DNA from: Hippophae tibetana
Lineage: Eukaryota; Streptophyta; Magnoliopsida; Rosales; Elaeagnaceae
Length of the DNA: 64,000 bases
Assembly: GCA_037013495.1 (NCBI GenBank)
Contig: CM072805.1
Coordinates: 21,478,669 to 21,542,668 of the forward strand
Reading direction: 5' to 3'
Position 1 is the first letter of the stretch. Every line of letters begins with the position of its first letter. Positions 48,001-59,659 of this stretch are shown here, in pieces. A program made the translations under genes and the position numbers. Under the pieces are notes generated by a model. That model did no database searches, had not been told where the DNA came from, and saw nothing but the letters and a program-made list of their open reading frames with translations.

Positions 48001-50631
48001 ATTAGATGCTCTATAATGACTGGCTCCTGTGTCAAGAAACCAATAATCGTTGGGAGTTGAATTAGAGGAAGAATAAACATTAGTAGTGAAGGCTGAATGA
48101 CCATTGGAATTAGGGGAATCAGTCTTATAGGTTTTGTTCAAGAGATCACAAAAAAGGAAACATCTAGCAACTTGATGACCAATTTTGTCACAAATTTGAC
48201 AAACATGATGACTTCTTGGATTGAGAGGTAGGATTAGAAGAAGAATTGATGTTGTTCATAGGAGGTCGAAATGAAGTGGAAGAGTTTGGTGGAGGTTCAA
48301 TGGCTAGAAAACTCATGTTCTTAAGAAAACCATATAAATTCCAAGAATCAAGTTTAGGTTGATTGAATCGAGGTTTTTGTATATTTTCAAATCGATTGAC
48401 TGATGCAACATTAGCATGAAACACATGATCTTTGTCAACTCCTGACTGTTGCAAGATCATTCTCTCATAGGTTTCTTCTAATTGACTATGAAAGGCACTG
48501 AATGTTGGTTTGTCAATCATGTTGATGGTTGTTACAAACAAATTATAGTTTGTGTTTGTACTAAGACTAGTCAAAGAATACATCACTAAATCTCTATCAG
48601 GTTCACATACAATAGCAAGATGATTTGAGATTGTTCAAGTATTTGAGAGGTATTCATGTACATAAATTCCTTCTTTTCTTAGAGTCTATAATTGAGTGTG
48701 AAGATCAATAATTCTCAACTGAACACTTGAGGGAAATGTGTCTTCAAGAGACTTCCACTGATCATAAGTAAATCCTTTTCGTGAAACATGCGTATTCATG
48801 TCACCAGAGATAAAAACATAGATCCAGCTTTTAAACATATTGTTAAACCTATTCCAATTCGCAAACCAAGGATTGACAATATTGCAGGCAAGATCAAGAA
48901 ATTTTGGTGGAGCAATCATTCTGCCATCAATGAAGCTTTCGAGACCATAAACAATGATCAAGCTTTCCATTTGCTCATGCCATATTAGGTAATTATGATG
49001 ATCAAGCTTGATTGACAAGCTTACATTTATCGATGGAAGAGAAGCAAAATTTTGAGCAAGCAGATCAACATAATTTGGAAGATGTGAGAATTGCAAAATA
49101 TGGATGAGAATTTTGACCTGAATTTGGAGTAATTAGTGCCAGAGAATCGACAACATCACAATAAGAAGTGTTTTACTAGCCATGGTTGAAGATCAGTGGC
49201 TGAAGAACAACGAAAGAAAAACAATCGTAGAGAAGAAAAATTCTACAGTGTTAAGCTGTTTTGCTCTGATACTGTGCTAACAAAATGAGAGAGAAGAAAA
49301 ATATCTATAACTTTTTCTTATAATGAATGAATTATTATGAGAGGATTGCACCAATATATATGCAGCTGTATAACTCACAGCAACACATGCAAAGAGTTGC
49401 TAAAATGAGTAACAAACTCACTTACAATATTAACAAACATACAAGGAAAACAACTAAATCTAATATATGTTTAACTAAGTCTAATTAACCATTTGGGATT
49501 GAAAGATACATAGTTCTTATGGACTTTCACATGATATCATAACTTCAACCCAAAAAAAAAAAACTAAACTTTGGGCCACTACTCAAAAAAATGAATTGGG
49601 ACTTACAAAAGAAAAAAAAAGACAAGTGACCCAACTAGAATAAAGTACAATAAAATATGTTAAAAATATAAAAAAGATGGGCTTTACAAGAGACAAAACC
49701 CACAATTTGAATGGAGATAATGTCCCACATTGATTATAGACCATAACATTATGGTAAAGTTTATAAGAATTATGATTGTCTACACACATTGAGTTAATCT
49801 TTTGGGATTGAAAGATCCAACGTACGCGACACGACATAGAAATGGATATAGTTACTTAATCACACTTCAATTAGGTGGAAATTTACTGAAACTTGATCAA
49901 AATTGGAATGTCCACACCATGATACATACTCAAATATTTACAACTCTTGTTCTAAAAGAGGGTAACATAACTTTCTTCTAAACGAAGACTTCCAACAAAG
50001 ATTCAGAAAGGCAACATCATAAGCTAAGATCTAAAGTCACAAAATGGCCATAACCCAAATATAGCCATCAAAAGCAACAAACTCTCAAACCCGGATAGAA
50101 AGACACAGAAAACAAAAAGATCTGCCCAGCACACACAGAAAAATGGAAAAAGTAAAACAATCATCAACCCATAAAGCAGTAGAATCGCCACAAGCAAGCA
50201 CCAAATCATACTACCAATAACTCGATATCCAAATTCATGCACAAAAAAAGAATCAAAATAAGGCAAAAAATCAGATCCAATTTAAGCTTACACTTGAGCT
50301 CGTCAAGCCACCGACCGACGCTTCCAAAGGTAGCACTCCGAGTAATATCGTAGACGATGAGAGCACCAACAGCACCTCTATAATACGCAGAGGTAACAGC
50401 TCGAAAGCGTTCTTGACCAGCTGTATCCCAAATCTGAGCTTTGACCTCCTTGCCATCAATGTCCATGCTCTGAGTTTGAAACTCTACTCCAATGGTGGCT
50501 TTCGAGTGAGCATTGAACTCGTTCCGAGCGTATCTCGAGAGCAAGTTTGATTTCCCCACAGCTGAATCGCCTATTATCACGATCTTGAACAGGTACTCCT
50601 CTCCGGTCCCCTCATCTTCCGACGACGACAT
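45051..50631 (-). CDS. RABA5C: Rab GTPase, RABA5 (Rab11-related) subclass
   Basis: Two exons, 50631-50292 and 45376-45051, joined by a GT-AG phase-1 intron, give 221 aa. GTP-binding motifs: P-loop GDSAVGKS at 21-28, switch I T46 in [14 protein letters not shown] at 69-74 (normal Gln), NKCD at 127-130, ETSAL at 155-159. A C-terminal CCSR carries the two cysteines that are geranylgeranylated for membrane anchoring. The acidic N-terminus before [20 protein letters not shown] and the stretch RWLDELKSHSETT are typical of plant RABA5; RABA5 proteins act in traffic between trans-Golgi, endosomes and plasma membrane (family knowledge). The subclass is sure, the 'c' less so. The single intron is 4.9 kb because two copia fragments sit in it. 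Coding sequence is intact, so I take it as functional. Confidence 0.93.
45920..47950 (+). mobile_element. Ty1/copia fragment 4 in RABA5 intron (INT-RT-RH)
   Basis: It lies antisense to the host gene. In order on +: integrase end ([55 protein letters not shown]), linker, RT start ([40 protein letters not shown]), then RT pieces and RNase H ([35 protein letters not shown]). The catalytic YVDD block is missing between NGVMDNLL and MHQIKSLK. Multiple stops. No LTRs were found, so both ends are truncated. Confidence 0.88.
47950..49435 (-). mobile_element. Ty1/copia fragment 5 in RABA5 intron (5' LTR-gag-protease)
   Basis: Same strand as the host gene. From right to left: 5' LTR (49435-49275), tRNA-Met primer site, gag (about 49140-48160) and the start of protease ([13 protein letters not shown], with the D-T-G catalytic site intact) ending near 47950 where the oppositely oriented fragment 4 begins. 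Gag shows [20 protein letters not shown] then [12 protein letters not shown] (the copia gag start) and an intact CCHC zinc knuckle ([14 protein letters not shown], about 48215-48160). Everything after protease is lost. Confidence 0.85.
49275..49435 (-). repeat. 5' LTR of copia fragment 5 with primer site
   Basis: 161 bp. On the - strand it begins TGTTAATATTGTAAG and ends TTTTGTTAGCA. Immediately inside (49274-49261) is CAGTATCAGAGCAA, complementary to the 3' end of initiator tRNA-Met. No partner LTR is present. Confidence 0.75.
49436..49870. repeat. LTR-like or small repeat remnant in RABA5 intron
   Basis: A TTGGGATTGAAAGAT motif occurs at about 49494 and again at 49802. Between them are GGGACTTACAAAAG and ATGTCCCACATTGATTATAG, phrases common in plant LTRs and TRIM-type elements. 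No coding part. Boundaries uncertain. Confidence 0.35.
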
Positions 50632-50807
50632 GTCGTTTGGCTCTCCTTGTTATCTTTGCTTTTAAGCTGAGAATTACAGTGAGCTAAGCTAGAGAAGACG
50701 AAGACGAAGAAGAAAAATAGTTGAAGTAAACGATACGTCGTTTTCCCTCCTTTCTTCTCTTCTTTCTTCGATCTTAGCAGGATGAAAAGGAGAAACGTTG
50801 GCTTGAA

Positions 50808-50830
50808 ATTTAGAGAGAGAGAGAGAGAAT
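50808..50830. repeat. (GA)n microsatellite in RABA5 5' leader
   Basis: Reads as (CT)n on the gene strand, about 190 bases upstream of the ATG. CT-rich leaders are common in plant housekeeping genes. Confidence 0.8.
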
Positions 50831-50869
50831 TGAAATTTGAGCTGTCATAAAAAGACATACCGCGCAAGT

Positions 50870-51770
50870 AGTGCTTTCATTGTAGAGTATGCATATTTTT
50901 TTAACTTTAATACCGGTTACATGATCTTTTAACAAAATCATATAATATGTATTTAATATGTAATTTTTTATAAATATAATTATAATTACTTAAATTTTTT
51001 ACATATTATTATAATTTATTTTATATACTGTGAACATAAAACGTAATTAATTTACTTAATATTTTATCATAATATCTTTAAAAAAATATACATTATATAA
51101 TTTTTTAAAAAATTAAATGACATGTATTGATGGAATATATTTTTAATGTTATCATAACATTTTGAACATAATTATAACTACTTAAAAGTTTTATATATTT
51201 TTGCAACTTATCGTATAAGTTATGGGTATAAAACATAAACAATAAAAATAATACTTTTAAATCTTGTAACTAGAAAAATAATATATTTTATATCAATTTC
51301 GTACATTTTTATTTTTTAAAAAAAATCTATCACATCATTTCATTTGATTAAGTATTTTTTTATAATTTTTTTTATTTTTATTAAGTAATTATATATGTCT
51401 ATAGTAAAGTATCATTACTAATTTTTTGTTTTTATTTGTTGTTATTAAATTAAGTGAAACACACAGTAATGAATGAGATTTGATTTATTTTTAAATGATA
51501 ATAAAGTGTAGATGAGATAATAATAATAACATTTAGAGTTATTCAATTTTAATTTATTATTTTGTTTTTTATAAAAAAAAATATTTTTAAAAATCTCATC
51601 ATCTAATTCAATTACAACAGGAAGTGAATATTTTCTTATGCTTGTTATGTTCAATTTAAAAATCTAAGAATACTGGTTCATATGCAAGAGACATAAAAGG
51701 ATCAAATCATTAACATGACAATGTCTATCTTGAGAAATCATAAACTATTTTCTCCTCTTAATCCAATGTA
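50870..51770. other. AT-rich spacer
   Basis: No gene supported. Confidence 0.6.
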
Positions 51771-51779
51771 TGGTGCCCC

Positions 51780-52255
51780 TGTATAGAGTACACTCAATTT
51801 TGGGTATTGAAAAAAAAAATGTGGGTGTAGCTTAGAATGAACATTCTAAATACACGGGTCTTCGTATTGTTGCAAGAGATCATTAAGGTCAATTCTAATT
51901 TGAAAAAGTTTTAAAAAAATTCTATGTTGACTTAGCTTTAAATGTTAAATTACTAACATTAAGATAGGCGTTAAAATTGGTGCTTAGAGTTTTACAAATG
52001 TAATCATAAAGAGTGACTTTCTAGTGACTACTCAGAAAATTGAATCGAGTGTGAGTGACATTTCTCAAGGAAGCCTTATGACCCACCATGTGTGTTGGTA
52101 TTTAAATGTGTTACCTTATTATATAGTTCATTGGTATTTAAATGTGTTGCCTTATTATATAGTTCATTTGTATTTAAATGTGTTACCTTATTATAGTTCA
52201 TTTTTTTCCTTATGAATGCGAATATGATAGCTCATATATTAACTAAGTGGGTGCA
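51780..52255 (+). pseudogene. RNase H-like (RVT_3) domain fragment
   Basis: Shifted frames on + preserve the pattern of the plant RVT_3 RNase H found at the end of LINE-type elements and in related host-annotated proteins: GLRIVARDH, then VKIGA-SFTNVII-SDFLVTT, then ECNANMIAHILTKWV. The family reads RD...G-x(4)-A-x4-ESD...AN-x2-AH-x-LA-x-W. Stops and frameshifts occur throughout. A tandem triplication (52090-52205) sits before the last block. The plastid-derived block begins right after this fragment. Confidence 0.5.
52090..52205. repeat. 36-bp tandem repeat, three copies
   Basis: TGGTATTTAAATGTGTTACC plus TTATTATATAGTTCAT is present three times in a row, the last copy slightly shortened. 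Confidence 0.88.
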
Positions 52256-52261
52256 ATTTTA

Positions 52262-52363
52262 CACTAGAGAGATGTTTATTATTATTTTTGAATCTGTTAA
52301 AACCGCAAACCATAGAATACTTATTACCGGTGTTACGAAGAGGTATGTTTTTAGATCTTACAT
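52262..52363 (-). pseudogene. psaJ: psaJ (photosystem I subunit IX), truncated copy
   Basis: On the - strand: M, then a stop in place of Arg2, then DLKTYLFVTPVISILWFAVL and a degraded III-N tail. In plastids PsaJ is a 42-44 aa single-helix thylakoid protein. The start ATG is at 52363-52361. The C-terminus is cut by the NUPT boundary. Confidence 0.75.
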
Positions 52364-52774
52364 TCAAAATCCTCCTTTATTTTTTATTGGAATTTTATTC
52401 GAATTTGTAATACATAATAGGAATAGATATATAACCCAAAATGTATATGGTTATTATATATTTTTTATATAATTAATGATCGATTGCTTGATATATTCCT
52501 TTTTTTTAAAAGAAAAAAATACGACCCTTCTCTTCTACTTTATCAGAAAATTCTCGTAAAAAAAATCTTTTTTATGACAAGTTTCTTATTTATTTTAAAT
52601 GTATATATTCTATATGTAAAGAATATACGCCCAATATCATATGTTATAGTATATGTAACATATGAGAACAAAAAAATGCGAAATGACAAGATAATTTGTG
52701 TATATCAATGGAAGAAATAAAAATTTGAAAAACAAGACAAAGATTCTTTACAATGACATTGTAGATCGATTGAA

Positions 52775-52849
52775 AGGGATGTAGCGTAGCTTGGTATCAC
52801 ATTTTTTTTTTGGTACAAAATGTCACAGGTTCAAATATTGGCATTCCTA
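52775..52849 (+). pseudogene. trnP-UGG: trnP-UGG, plastid tRNA-Pro copy, decayed
   Basis: Starts AGGGATGTAGCG and ends GGCATTCCTA. It keeps the anticodon region TTTGGTA and the T-arm CACAGGTTCAAATATTGG, with mismatches in the T stem and acceptor stem that would weaken folding. Confidence 0.8.
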
Positions 52850-53065
52850 CCTATTATTTATTACTTATCTTATTAGCATTAACGTGGAATCAATTTCAAT
52901 TAATTCAAATTGGATATGAATAATCAATCTTTTCTTTAATTTAATTTTATTTTTTATGAGAGTATATACTATAAATACAAGATATATTGGATTAAAAACC
53001 TTTTTTATAAAAAACATTTATGATATTATGATAAATAATCATTATTATTATTAAATTCTAATAAG

Positions 53066-53139
53066 GTACTCATAATTCAACTCAATAGAACGTGGGTCTC
53101 CAAAACTCGATGTCGTAGGTTCAAGTCCTATAGACTATG
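53066..53139 (+). pseudogene. trnW-CCA: trnW-CCA, plastid tRNA-Trp copy, decayed
   Basis: It keeps AGAACGTGGGTCTCCAAAAC with the CCA anticodon and TCGTAGGTTCAAGTCCTA of the T arm. The acceptor stem (GTACTCA / AGACTATG) no longer pairs fully. Confidence 0.82.
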
Positions 53140-53259
53140 ATTCCATTCTTGTTATTTGTTAAATCGAAAATTACACTTAAATAATTGAACAACAATCTGA
53201 ATTTGACCTCGTGTAAATTAAAGAAATTGGGAAGTCAATAAAAAAGATATCTTAATTCA

Positions 53260-53373
53260 TCAAAGATCCAATTGATCACCATATATGTATTGTAAATATG
53301 CAGTTATTAATAATCCAACCAAAGTAATAGGAATGAGACCTAAGACGATTCCAAATAAAAAAACTTCAATCAT
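53260..53373 (-). pseudogene. petG: petG (cytochrome b6f subunit V) copy, frame open
   Basis: 37 codons from ATG to TGA with no break: [18 protein letters not shown] then [19 protein letters not shown]. PetG is a single-helix subunit of the b6f complex. The usual ArgArg before GDQ is Ile-Tyr here. The reading frame survives by its shortness; there is no reason to expect expression in the nucleus. Confidence 0.85.
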
Positions 53374-53560
53374 TTCAATTTCTTTGAAAAAAGAAAGGGA
53401 GAGACAATAACTATCTTTAAATATTAATCTGTATTACCTATAAATCTCAATGACTAAGCATTGGAAATTGGCACGGTAATGTGTTATATAATATATGAGC
53501 TATCGTAGAATAATATTTTTTTAAAATTATTTTGATTTTTAATCAATTAATTTCCAAATT

Positions 53561-53656
53561 TCAAATAAATCGTATCTTGTTTAGACTGATAAATAGAACA
53601 AAATTTATAATCAAAACTACTAGTAGAAAAATGAAATAACTAGTTATAGTATGTAT
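53561..53656 (-). pseudogene. petL: petL (cytochrome b6f subunit VI) copy, start lost
   Basis: 31 codons plus TGA. The start codon is ATA instead of ATG. The sequence TITSYFIFLLVVLIINFVLF then ISLNKIRFI matches PetL position by position. Confidence 0.8.
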
Positions 53657-54969
53657 GAAAAGGCTTAATGAAATATGTTTTTTATACATATGTTTATAAA
53701 GCATTTTCCTAAATTTTGTTTCCTTTTTTTTTGAAAGATATAAGAATAAACAAAAATACCAATTGAAAGAATAAGTTCAATTGAAAGCTTTTGATTTATC
53801 ACCTATTACTAACAAAAAATAGAGTAACACATGAAAAAATCAATTTATCATCTGTGATATCTATCAATTTTGAAATTTCTAATCAACAGATTCATTGGGT
53901 AACCCTTGGGTTGAGTAAAATACTAACAAATATATAGAATCTTGTTTCTATAATATTAAATAAAAAGAAAAGGAAAGGAAAAATATTAACTTAGTCTTGT
54001 AACTTTATTAAAATTACAAAAAAAAAAACTTTCTTTGAATCATTATGTTACAGAATAAAATTGAAAAATAATTTCTATTGTGATCATTTTTTATTGTGTT
54101 GACGAATCTATTTTTTTAGAACGATGAGTGTATCTTATAATGAATACCCTTACTTAAAATTGAACTTATTAAATTCAACAGTAAGTTCATTCACATAATT
54201 TCTCAAATGAAAAGGAAAAAAAGTATCATATTGATCAGATTACTCAAAACCAAGGTTTACATTTTTTTTTCATATTACACATGAGTCTCACCCTTGAAAT
54301 TAGGTAAAGAAAGATCCTTGGGTTCTAATACAACAATGTGTGTATCACAAATATTTATTATTATTTATTCCTTATTCACTTTTTTTCATTGAATACCAAC
54401 TACTATTTTGTTACAGGACAACTAACTAATTCCTTCAAATCCAATAAAACAAATTCCAACAAAAAACACATCTTCTGCAATTAGAAAAGAAAATATTTTT
54501 AGATGTAGTAACTAATTGAATAGTAATAATATAATAATATACTTCATAAATTATTGGAAACCAAGAAGCTCTTGAACTCACATTTTACCTGATCCTCAAT
54601 TTCTAGTCCTAAGCCAATAATAGAAAAACCCTTTTATATTACAAGTACTACTATAAGTATCGTAGGAATTTGAGTACTAGAGGAATTTGAAGAAATTTAT
54701 ATCGAATAGTACATAATTGTACATGTACAAGATAAAAAAAAGAAAAAAAAGAATTAAATTATCTAACACTTCATTTCGATACTGATTGTGAAATTTTGTT
54801 GTTGTGTCAGAAGAAGGATAGCTATATTGATTCAGTATACTTGAAAAACACTCTTGGTACAATATTGACGATCTCACAAAGATTAGATTTCGGTGAATTT
54901 CTATTTACTGATTTCATCTTTTACATAATCAATCCCCATTTGACTGTACAAGAATATACAAAGCTTAAC
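53657..54969. other. Plastid petL-psbE spacer copy
   Basis: About 1.3 kb, the normal size of this plastid spacer. No gene. Confidence 0.7.
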
Positions 54970-55221
54970 ATGTCTGGAAGCATAAGAGAATGTTCTTTTG
55001 TTGATATTATTATTAGTATTGGATACTGGGTTATTTATAGCATTAATATACCTTTCTTATTCATTTCGGATTGGTTATTCGTCAACACAAGTTTAACTTA
55101 CAATGTATTTGGAAGCACTCGCCCAAACGAGTATTTTATAGAAAGCCGACAAGAAATTTCATTAATAACTGGCCATTTTGATTCTTTGGAACAACTTGAT
55201 GAATTTAGTAAATCTTTTTAG
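54970..55221 (+). pseudogene. psbE: psbE (cytochrome b559 alpha) copy, frame open
   Basis: 83 codons and TAG without interruption, same length as the plastid gene: [20 protein letters not shown] to [19 protein letters not shown]. The haem-binding histidine (in the plastid protein, WVIHS) is Tyr here (WVIYS), so it could not hold haem. The frame is also open upstream to 54796, by chance. Confidence 0.92.
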
Positions 55222-55230
55222 AAGGCCTCA

Positions 55231-55490
<260 letters not shown>

Positions 55491-55550
55491 AAACAGAGAA
55501 TACTAAATAATAGTAGGAATTCTCTTATCCCATTCAGAAGGATATCATCT

Positions 55551-55669
55551 CATAATTATCAAGGATTCCTCTTTGGATAATAGGTATTGTAGTTAGTATT
55601 CTTGTAATTGGTTTAATTGGTACTTTTCTTTTATGATTCATATTCTATATTATGTTCATCCCTTTAGTA
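55551..55669 (+). pseudogene. psbJ: psbJ (photosystem II J) copy, broken
   Basis: The start is lost. The core IPLWIIGIVVSILVIGLIGT is clear. A +1 frameshift before the FYGSYSGLGSSL-type tail gives an early TGA at about 55633. Confidence 0.85.
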
Positions 55670-56322
55670 ATTGGATGAATTAAGTTGTAAAAATAACATG
55701 AAAACATAAGAATTTAACGGAACAATGAAAAAGGGGTAGGTTCCGTTGAGTTCTTAATAATTATAATGTTTTATTCGTATAAATGAAAAAAAAAACAGAT
55801 CACTTTTCAAATGTTTCAAAAAATTCCATTTCCCTTTTATTTTATGTTTTTGGAAAATTAACTTCATTACTTAAGTCAAAACATCTATTTCTCCGTAGTA
55901 TCCGTCAATCCTTTCAAAATGAAAAGAAATAAAAAAAATGGAATTATTAGATTTTTTTTTGGATGAAACTATCACAATTCTATATATTCATTTTTCTTAA
56001 TCTATTAAAAAATTCTTAATATATTAAGAATATTTCTTTTGTTTAAGTTCATTTTTTTTATTTCTATATTGATTTTATAGAAAATAGAAGTTCATTGAAG
56101 AATTTCTATTTGCCAAAAAAATTTCCTATCTTTTTTTTGTCCACTATCACTATTTTTTTTATTATATATATATTTTATTTATATAAATAGAATAGGATTA
56201 TTATAAACTTCTAAAAATAAATAGAAACACACCAATTTCATAATATTTTTAATCATATAGAATTACATATTCTAGAATAGTCAACAAAAAAAATTATTCT
56301 TTTTAGAGCTTGGTGCACGGAT
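55670..56322. other. Plastid psbJ-petA spacer copy
   Basis: AT-rich, no gene. Confidence 0.65.
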
Positions 56323-57259
56323 CTAGAAATTCATTTCAAACAATTGAACATTCTCAAGCTGTTTCTTTTTAAGAACCAAAAAGATTTGTGCCAAAATAAC
56401 ATATGCCAAGAAGAGCAAAAGGCCTTGGACGCGTAATGGGTCTTGAAGTACTATTTCTACATCATTTTGACCAAATTCACCCATATTAGGATTATTAGTT
56501 AATGGTTGATCAAGTTTGATGGATTTTTCCTCTAAAACAAGAAGTTCCAGTCCTGGAGGGACAATATCAATCACTTGACGTCCATCTGACGATACATTAT
56601 GGTAATTTTGTACCCTTTTTTTCTTTTTGTACGATTTTGTTTACTATGCCTACTACTGTAGCATTATAAACATTATTGTTACTCTTTCTCTCATCAAGAT
56701 AAATTTGACCAAATTCACCCATTTTAAGAAGTGAACATATTTTTTAGTCGCGAGGTTTGGGAAAATAATAAGAAAGGTAATTTCACTATATTTGTGACCA
56801 AGAATAAGGCCGACCACAAGTATATTTTTTTTAGTGGGGTGATAGCTCTGAAAAGACAGATTGTCTATCTTTTCTTTAATCTTAGGCGAAATACGATTGG
56901 GATGAGTTAATTCAAAACCCTCAGGTAAAATAAGAACAGCCCCCACATTCAAAGCTTCTTTTTACCATTAGCAAGAACTTGTTTAAGTTGCAGATCATAA
57001 GGAATTCGAACAACTGCTTCAAATACAATATCAAGAAGTATTGTTTATAGAACCTCGATATCTACTAGTTTATTAGCTAAATGGAATTGGCACATACAAT
57101 ATGGTCAGTTGCTTATCATGGATTTTCTTAGCCCTACTGTGCAAAAATGGATTATGCATTTGAAATGAGTGCCCGAGTTATTATATATATCATGAACGAT
57201 ATAGAAATAGATCAAGTAATCTCTTCCTTTATCCAAGAAAATGTATTTTGAGTTTGCAT
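56323..57259 (-). pseudogene. petA: petA (cytochrome f) copy, broken
   Basis: On the - strand it starts MQTQNTFSWIKEEIT at 57259 and ends ...[21 protein letters not shown] at 56323. Span is 937 bases against about 963 in plastids. The haem-binding CANCH is destroyed. There is an early stop in the presequence and frameshifts near 57050 and 56960, another after KYVHFLKW near 56730, and a deletion before the MIDIVPPG block. The membrane anchor [20 protein letters not shown] is still clear. Confidence 0.92.
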
Positions 57260-57382
57260 GGTCTAATCATTGATTCCAAAAATGTCGACAATAAAATTAG
57301 ATAAGTCACTAATATAGTTTGCTATCTATGATTCTTCTATTTATTGAAATAATTTTACTAATTGGGATTGATTGATCATTTT

Positions 57383-58079
57383 TCAATCATTCATTGAATG
57401 ATAAATCATAACAAGCGAAGGAGATACAAGATTTAAATAACAAAAGATCCAATATTTCAAAATTTTATCTAAAATAACTGGAAAAGTAGAAACAAGATCG
57501 AATATATATAATTTGATCATTATGAGCAAATCCAAAATCTTTGTAAACAAACCCAATCATTAGTTCCCAACCATGTGGAGAATGGAACCCTATACATAAA
57601 TCGGTTAATAAAAGAATAGAAAAATCTTTTATTGTGTCGCATAAGTTATATAGGAATTCTTGAAACCAAGAGTTAAGGATAACAAGTTCTTCGTTACCTA
57701 GAATAGAATAACCACTTAGAATAACGAAAGAGATTATATTTGTGAAGAAATACAAAATTGTATGGATCCGACTCTCGTTGTAGATCTTGATCAATTGGAT
57801 CATCTCTTTGTAGATTCTTATGTAAGGCTCTTGTACTTGTAAATGTGTTTCCGGGTATTGCTTTATAATTTCGTCCAAGAGGGAGAGTTCCTCTAATTCT
57901 ATGATTTTTTTTAGAATATTCTTTTCTTGAATATCATTTAAAAAAAATTAGAATATTTATTATTCTACCAATTAGTAACCTAAGATTCAGGCTTTTATTA
58001 AATGAGAAGGGGATCCACCAGGGCAAAAATACTATAGATGCAAGAAATAGAAGGGAAGTGAATGCTTTCTTTTTTCCAT
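57383..58079 (-). pseudogene. cemA: cemA (envelope membrane protein) copy, broken
   Basis: N-terminus [20 protein letters not shown] at 58079. The middle is shifted to about 57880. A long open part follows: [60 protein letters not shown]. The C-terminus [24 protein letters not shown] lies in another frame with its stop at 57385-57383. Confidence 0.9.
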
Positions 58080-58599
58080 TTTCTTGTTTGTTTTATCGTC
58101 TGTGAATTTTTAAATGAACTCATTTTTTGACTTTATATGATACTAATCTTTCTATCTGCATCAGTTCTATTCCATTACAAGTCTTGAGCCTTTGAATCTA
58201 TTTACTATTTGAATTTGTGATTCAGTACAACTACAATGGTTAGTACTTGAATTTTGAAAGAATTCAGAAAAGAAAAACAATACAAAAATAGAATAAATAA
58301 GAAGGATTCTCTTTCAAATTTGAATGAAGAAAAAAAAGATAAATTCTTTATTACAATTTTTTATATATGAGATATATGGCATGCATTATTTTGATTTGTT
58401 ACTAATTTTGTTACTAAATTGAATTAAGTTGATTTCCATATGCATAAAAAATAATTTATTGTTCCATGTAAGTTTGCTTTTGGCTCAAATGAGCATTCTG
58501 AAGAAACTTCAATTCAATTAAGTTATGCTATAGAAAAAAGACAATTGTTGAGTTTTGGGTTTTTCCTCTTGTTAACTAAGCTAAGAAAGCACTCATCTT
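58080..58599. other. Plastid cemA-ycf4 spacer copy
   Basis: No gene. Confidence 0.65.
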
Positions 58600-59152
58600 C
58601 TAGTTAAAAACATTAATTGCTACACGCAAGAAATAGGCCAATTTAGCAACTTTGTGTTCAATTTTTCATAAAGTCAAATTCTCATCAATATGAGTCAAAA
58701 GAATGGACCCCAGACCTCTTATTTCCATATAAATGGCACGACGAGCATAAAATCCTATTTAATTTCTATTTTGATGGACTGAATATCTTCCATAAAGAAT
58801 TGAAGGAAGATGCGATAATTTTTTCCAAAAAATCCCCAACGAAAAATACACAATATTCCTTCCTTTCAATCGAATCGATTATAACACTACCCACATTCCA
58901 CGAAATTGTGCACCATAAATAGGAACTAATAAAAATACCTATGATTCCATAGAAAGACATTATGATCCCTTGCGGAAAAAAATTATTTATTGAGAGGGAA
59001 ATAAAGATATCAAATTCCTCCCAAGATAACTAAAAGTTCCAACCAATACAAATACCAATGAACCTAAAAAAAGGATAAAGGCCCATCAAAAATTACTTAT
59101 TTTTTGAGACACTGTTATAAGTTCTATCCATATACCGTATTGATCGCAAATA
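58600..59152 (-). pseudogene. ycf4: ycf4 (photosystem I assembly) copy, broken
   Basis: Pieces in shifted frames: [58 protein letters not shown], and the end VAKLAYFLRVAINVFN with TAG at 58602-58600. The start codon region near 59150 has lost its ATG. Span is near the usual 555 bases. Confidence 0.88.
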
Positions 59153-59548
59153 TATTATATATACTAGATCTAGTTGCATTTTATTGGAATTGAGGAATAA
59201 CTCAAATAAATTTGACTTTAATTTTTTTCGAAGTAAACCTCATCAACTAGCACCATTATGACATGGGCCTTTAAGAGTAATTCATTGATATAAACTCAAA
59301 TACGAAGACTCCTTTCATATGATTTCTTATAGATATCCACACACATATATATACTTTACATTTCAGAAATTCACCTAGATATTTATTTTCATCTAGCTAG
59401 AGTTCATCTACTCATATACCATGTTTATGCATACGAGCTTATACTCGTAGGAAGCCATATTTTAACCCTATTCCACAAAATATATATTTTTTGTATTATG
59501 ATCCAAGTAAGTCTTAAAACAGTAGATATGATTTTGCCCCATCGTATA

Positions 59549-59659
59549 TAAATAATCTTTTTTTTTAACATGAAGAGATAAAGAAACCATTGTAATTGTC
59601 GGAAATACTAAGGCCACTAAAGGTATATAAAGAGAGAGGAAGTTATAGAAAGTTGTCAT
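59549..59659 (-). pseudogene. psaI: psaI (photosystem I subunit VIII) copy, stop lost
   Basis: Starts ATG at 59659: MTTFYNFLSLYIPLVALVFP TITMVSLSLHVKKKDYLY. The normal stop after about 36 codons is lost, so the frame runs on to 59468. The upstream frame is also open. Confidence 0.85.

Noticed and set aside
50577-50867. Open frame overlapping the RABA5 start in another frame
   Set aside because: It reads the 5' leader and first codons out of frame. An upstream ATG at 50858 could be a uORF if the transcript starts early enough, but nothing shows that.
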